NCBI RefSeq assembly: GCF_964340395.1
Contig: NC_135566.1
Location: 4,231,001 to 4,295,000 of the forward strand
Reading direction: 5' to 3'
Source of the DNA: Glandiceps talaboti
Taxonomy: Eukaryota > Hemichordata > Enteropneusta > Spengelidae
Length of the DNA stretch: 64,000 nucleotides
The position numbers and the translations under genes are program-made. Every line of letters begins with the position of its first letter. Positions within the stretch are counted from its first letter, which is position 1. Below are positions 61,855 through 64,000 of this stretch, one piece after another. The notes under the pieces were generated by a model. That model had not been told where the DNA came from. It saw only the letters and a program-made list of their open reading frames with translations, and searched no databases.

Positions 61855-62267
61855 TTACAACGAAAATCATAAACCCTGAAACAAAACGTCGCCTAGCTTG
61901 ACAAAAATATCTCTTTGAAGTTGTAAATTTTCTCGTCTGTCTCATAAAAAATCGAATTATTTCCACATGTTATCGTCTGGCACGACAAGAACTGAATTAC
62001 AATCGTTACATTTTAGTCAATTTACTGTCTCAAACATATCAAAGAATGCGCCAACCTTAGGTTTACCAGGGACATATAAATTTGGCGGTAATCTCATAAG
62101 ATAACGGTAGCTCACGAAAAGAAAGTGTAACAATAAGCTTATTGGTAAAGATGTTTGTCACCCAGACGATTGACGAAACGCTGTTGATAAGATTTTTGTC
62201 TAGCCAGACGATAAAATATAACAATGTTAATGACATTTTGTTTCAGGGTTTCTGATTTTCGTTGTAA
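61855..62267. mobile_element. Inverted-repeat element, 413 bp
   Basis: Left arm 61855-61890 (TTACAACGAAAATCATAAAC...) and right arm 62232-62267 are inverted copies with 34 of 36 bases matching. Inside, CTAGCTTGACAAAAAT at the left mirrors ATTTTTGTCTAGCCAGAC at the right. The interior is non-coding. Confidence 0.75.
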
Positions 62268-63699
62268 CTTAACTTCCATCATCGATGTTCTCATGTCTAG
62301 ATTGGTATCGATGCCATCCTAGATCCTGAATGGACTGATTGATTTTATGGTCCCTGGCCAGACTCTATAATTCTGTACTTGTTGTCGATCTGGTGTTTTC
62401 CTGGACTGTTTACCCCCACCCCCACCCCCACCCCCACCCCAGTGTCTACCACAAACAGTAGAAAGTATAAAACATACGTCTGTATGCTCTATAAATAATA
62501 TATGCATCCCTAAATGAATCAAACACTATGTGATAATCACAAAATAAATATAGAGATGGACCCCCACTGGAAAAATAATAATATTATTGACCGACAATGT
62601 TTTATTATGTCCCACCAAGTACATGAAAGGTTGTTCACCCTAGAAAACTGAACGTGTTCTGTACTGTGTCGCGCGCGTCGGGTAACAATTATTAAAAATT
62701 TATACATAGCAATATTAACTTCGTCAATAAAAAATATATCGAGTTTCAATGCCATCACAATGTTTTAAGTTCGCATAACATTTTTAGGTAGTCATATAAT
62801 GTTACACTACATACAATTATACATCACATTTACTTTCAACTTTATAATACGTCACTCTTGAAATAAAAGTGGGTCGTTACAGAAACAAGATGTTTCCACA
62901 TTCTGGTTATCACTGGATTTCCCTATAAACAGCCTCTTTTACGGCACCGTCCAAGACGCACCGTTATATGCCTGTAAGAGGCTTTAAAATTGTACTCTGG
63001 CTTCCGAGAATGTGTAAGCTTTGTCCCTGGCTAAATTTCTGGTGCGCGCCTGTATTATTTTTTTTTCGATTCTATGCGGTTCTAGTTCACTCTTGTCTAT
63101 TCTATACCATTTCGCTCTATTAAAATTCTATTCTATGCTAACATCCACCCCATAATGATTCCCAGTTTCTTTCACCACCAAGGCATAAGTATGCAAGTCA
63201 CCAAGTGTGAGATATTTTGAAGGGAGATTGTTACGTAGAGGACCACGATGACAATTGACGAATTTATGTCTTCGATGTGGTTTCGTTACGTTAATTGATA
63301 AAGATCGTATATTCACGAGATATATACAATTGAAACCAGTTGACCTGAAACCCAACGTCGTCTGCCTGTACAAATAACTTTCTGATATTGCTCCCATGTA
63401 ATTGTCGAGATCGAAAAATATCTTACCACACTAACATTTCATTGTCTGGACTAGTCGACTGGACAATTTTTACTACCTTTGCAACACTAAATTTCATCTC
63501 GATTTACAGTTTTGGTAACATTACCCCATTTGTTTGTGTGATACTAGATTGTTACTATGTAAGTGATTTGTTCGGTTTAGAGTACCGTTTACATTGCTTG
63601 AATATTCATTAAGTATAATTAAGGTAATTACAAATAATTAATTAATTATTTATATTTATTACACATAAATGACGTTCTCCAAAGATAACAGCAACTCAA
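62268..63699. other. Upstream DNA; no gene seen
   Basis: Contains a (CCCCCA)n run at 62411-62438 and AT-rich sequence. Frames up to 89 codons (63397-63128 minus) are not recognised. Confidence 0.4.
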
Positions 63700-64000
63700 G
63701 AAAATGTAGTAATTTTAGTAAGATTTCGGATGTCGAGTAAGACGATAACTTGTAGCAATGTTGTCTAGGCAGACGATAAAATGTAGCAATGTTGTCTAGG
63801 CAGACGATAAAATGTAGCAATGTTAGTACATTTTTGCCTGACCAGACAATGAAATGTAGCAATCTTAGCAATCCAGTCAGCCGATGAAAAATAGCTAAAT
63901 TGTGTTATTAAGATTGTTGTCGCCATACGATAATTTGTAGCAATGTTGTCCAGGAAGACGATAAAATGTGGCAATGTTATCTGGGCAGACGATATTTTGT
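63700..64000. repeat. 31-bp motif array running off the window end
   Basis: GTAGCAATGTTGTCTAGGCA followed by GACGATAAAAT occurs twice exactly in tandem (about 63751-63812), with diverged copies before and after, up to the last base of the window. Some units carry insertions that double the spacing. The minus-strand frames here are repeat translations. Confidence 0.85.

Overview
This is metazoan nuclear DNA and almost all of it is non-coding. It is AT-rich and full of simple repeats, small inverted-repeat transposon remnants and retroelement tails, and it lacks the dense gene packing of prokaryotes. The frequent TACATGTA/ACATGTACATGTA palindromes, numerous miniature elements and the gene structure suggest a marine invertebrate (a lophotrochozoan or invertebrate deuterostome). 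That placement is inference, and the species cannot be named from the sequence.

One gene is recognisable. On the minus strand, 59525-59274 encodes an 84-residue first exon whose end carries EEDIIDGFAISSF...ALE, the N-terminal signature I recall for the AUTS2/FBRSL1 family of Polycomb-associated regulators. It ends in a clean phase-0 donor. The next exon-like segment on that strand is 12202-12095 (36 codons, phase 0 at both ends, strong splice sites) and begins QD, where vertebrate AUTS2 exon 2 begins KD. If both are right, about 47 kb of the window (59273-12203) is the first intron, and 12094-1 lies in the next intron. Sequence above 59526 is 5' UTR, promoter and upstream DNA.

Layout: 1-12094, intron 2 with a 51-copy 36-bp minisatellite (1097-2930), a retroelement tail, a TACTGTAAACC element and a 29-bp tandem array. 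12095-12202, exon 2. 12203-59273, intron 1 with at least seven inverted-repeat elements (three with TTAA at both ends, two with CAGTGTT ends and 5-bp duplications), a probable tRNA-derived SINE (42288-41814), a retroelement tail, a 107-bp tandem array and many microsatellites. 59274-59525, exon 1. 59526-60670, a CpG-richer promoter and upstream region. 60678-64000, a long ACAG/GATA tract, a trinucleotide tract, an inverted-repeat element and a 31-bp motif array running off the window end.

I found no complete second gene, tRNA, rRNA, CRISPR array or operon. Three short coding-looking segments (37075-37250, 43243-43345, 48851-48982, all plus) are listed at low confidence. I did not find a new multi-gene biological system. 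The main points of interest are the very long first intron of a developmental regulator and the transposable-element families inside it.
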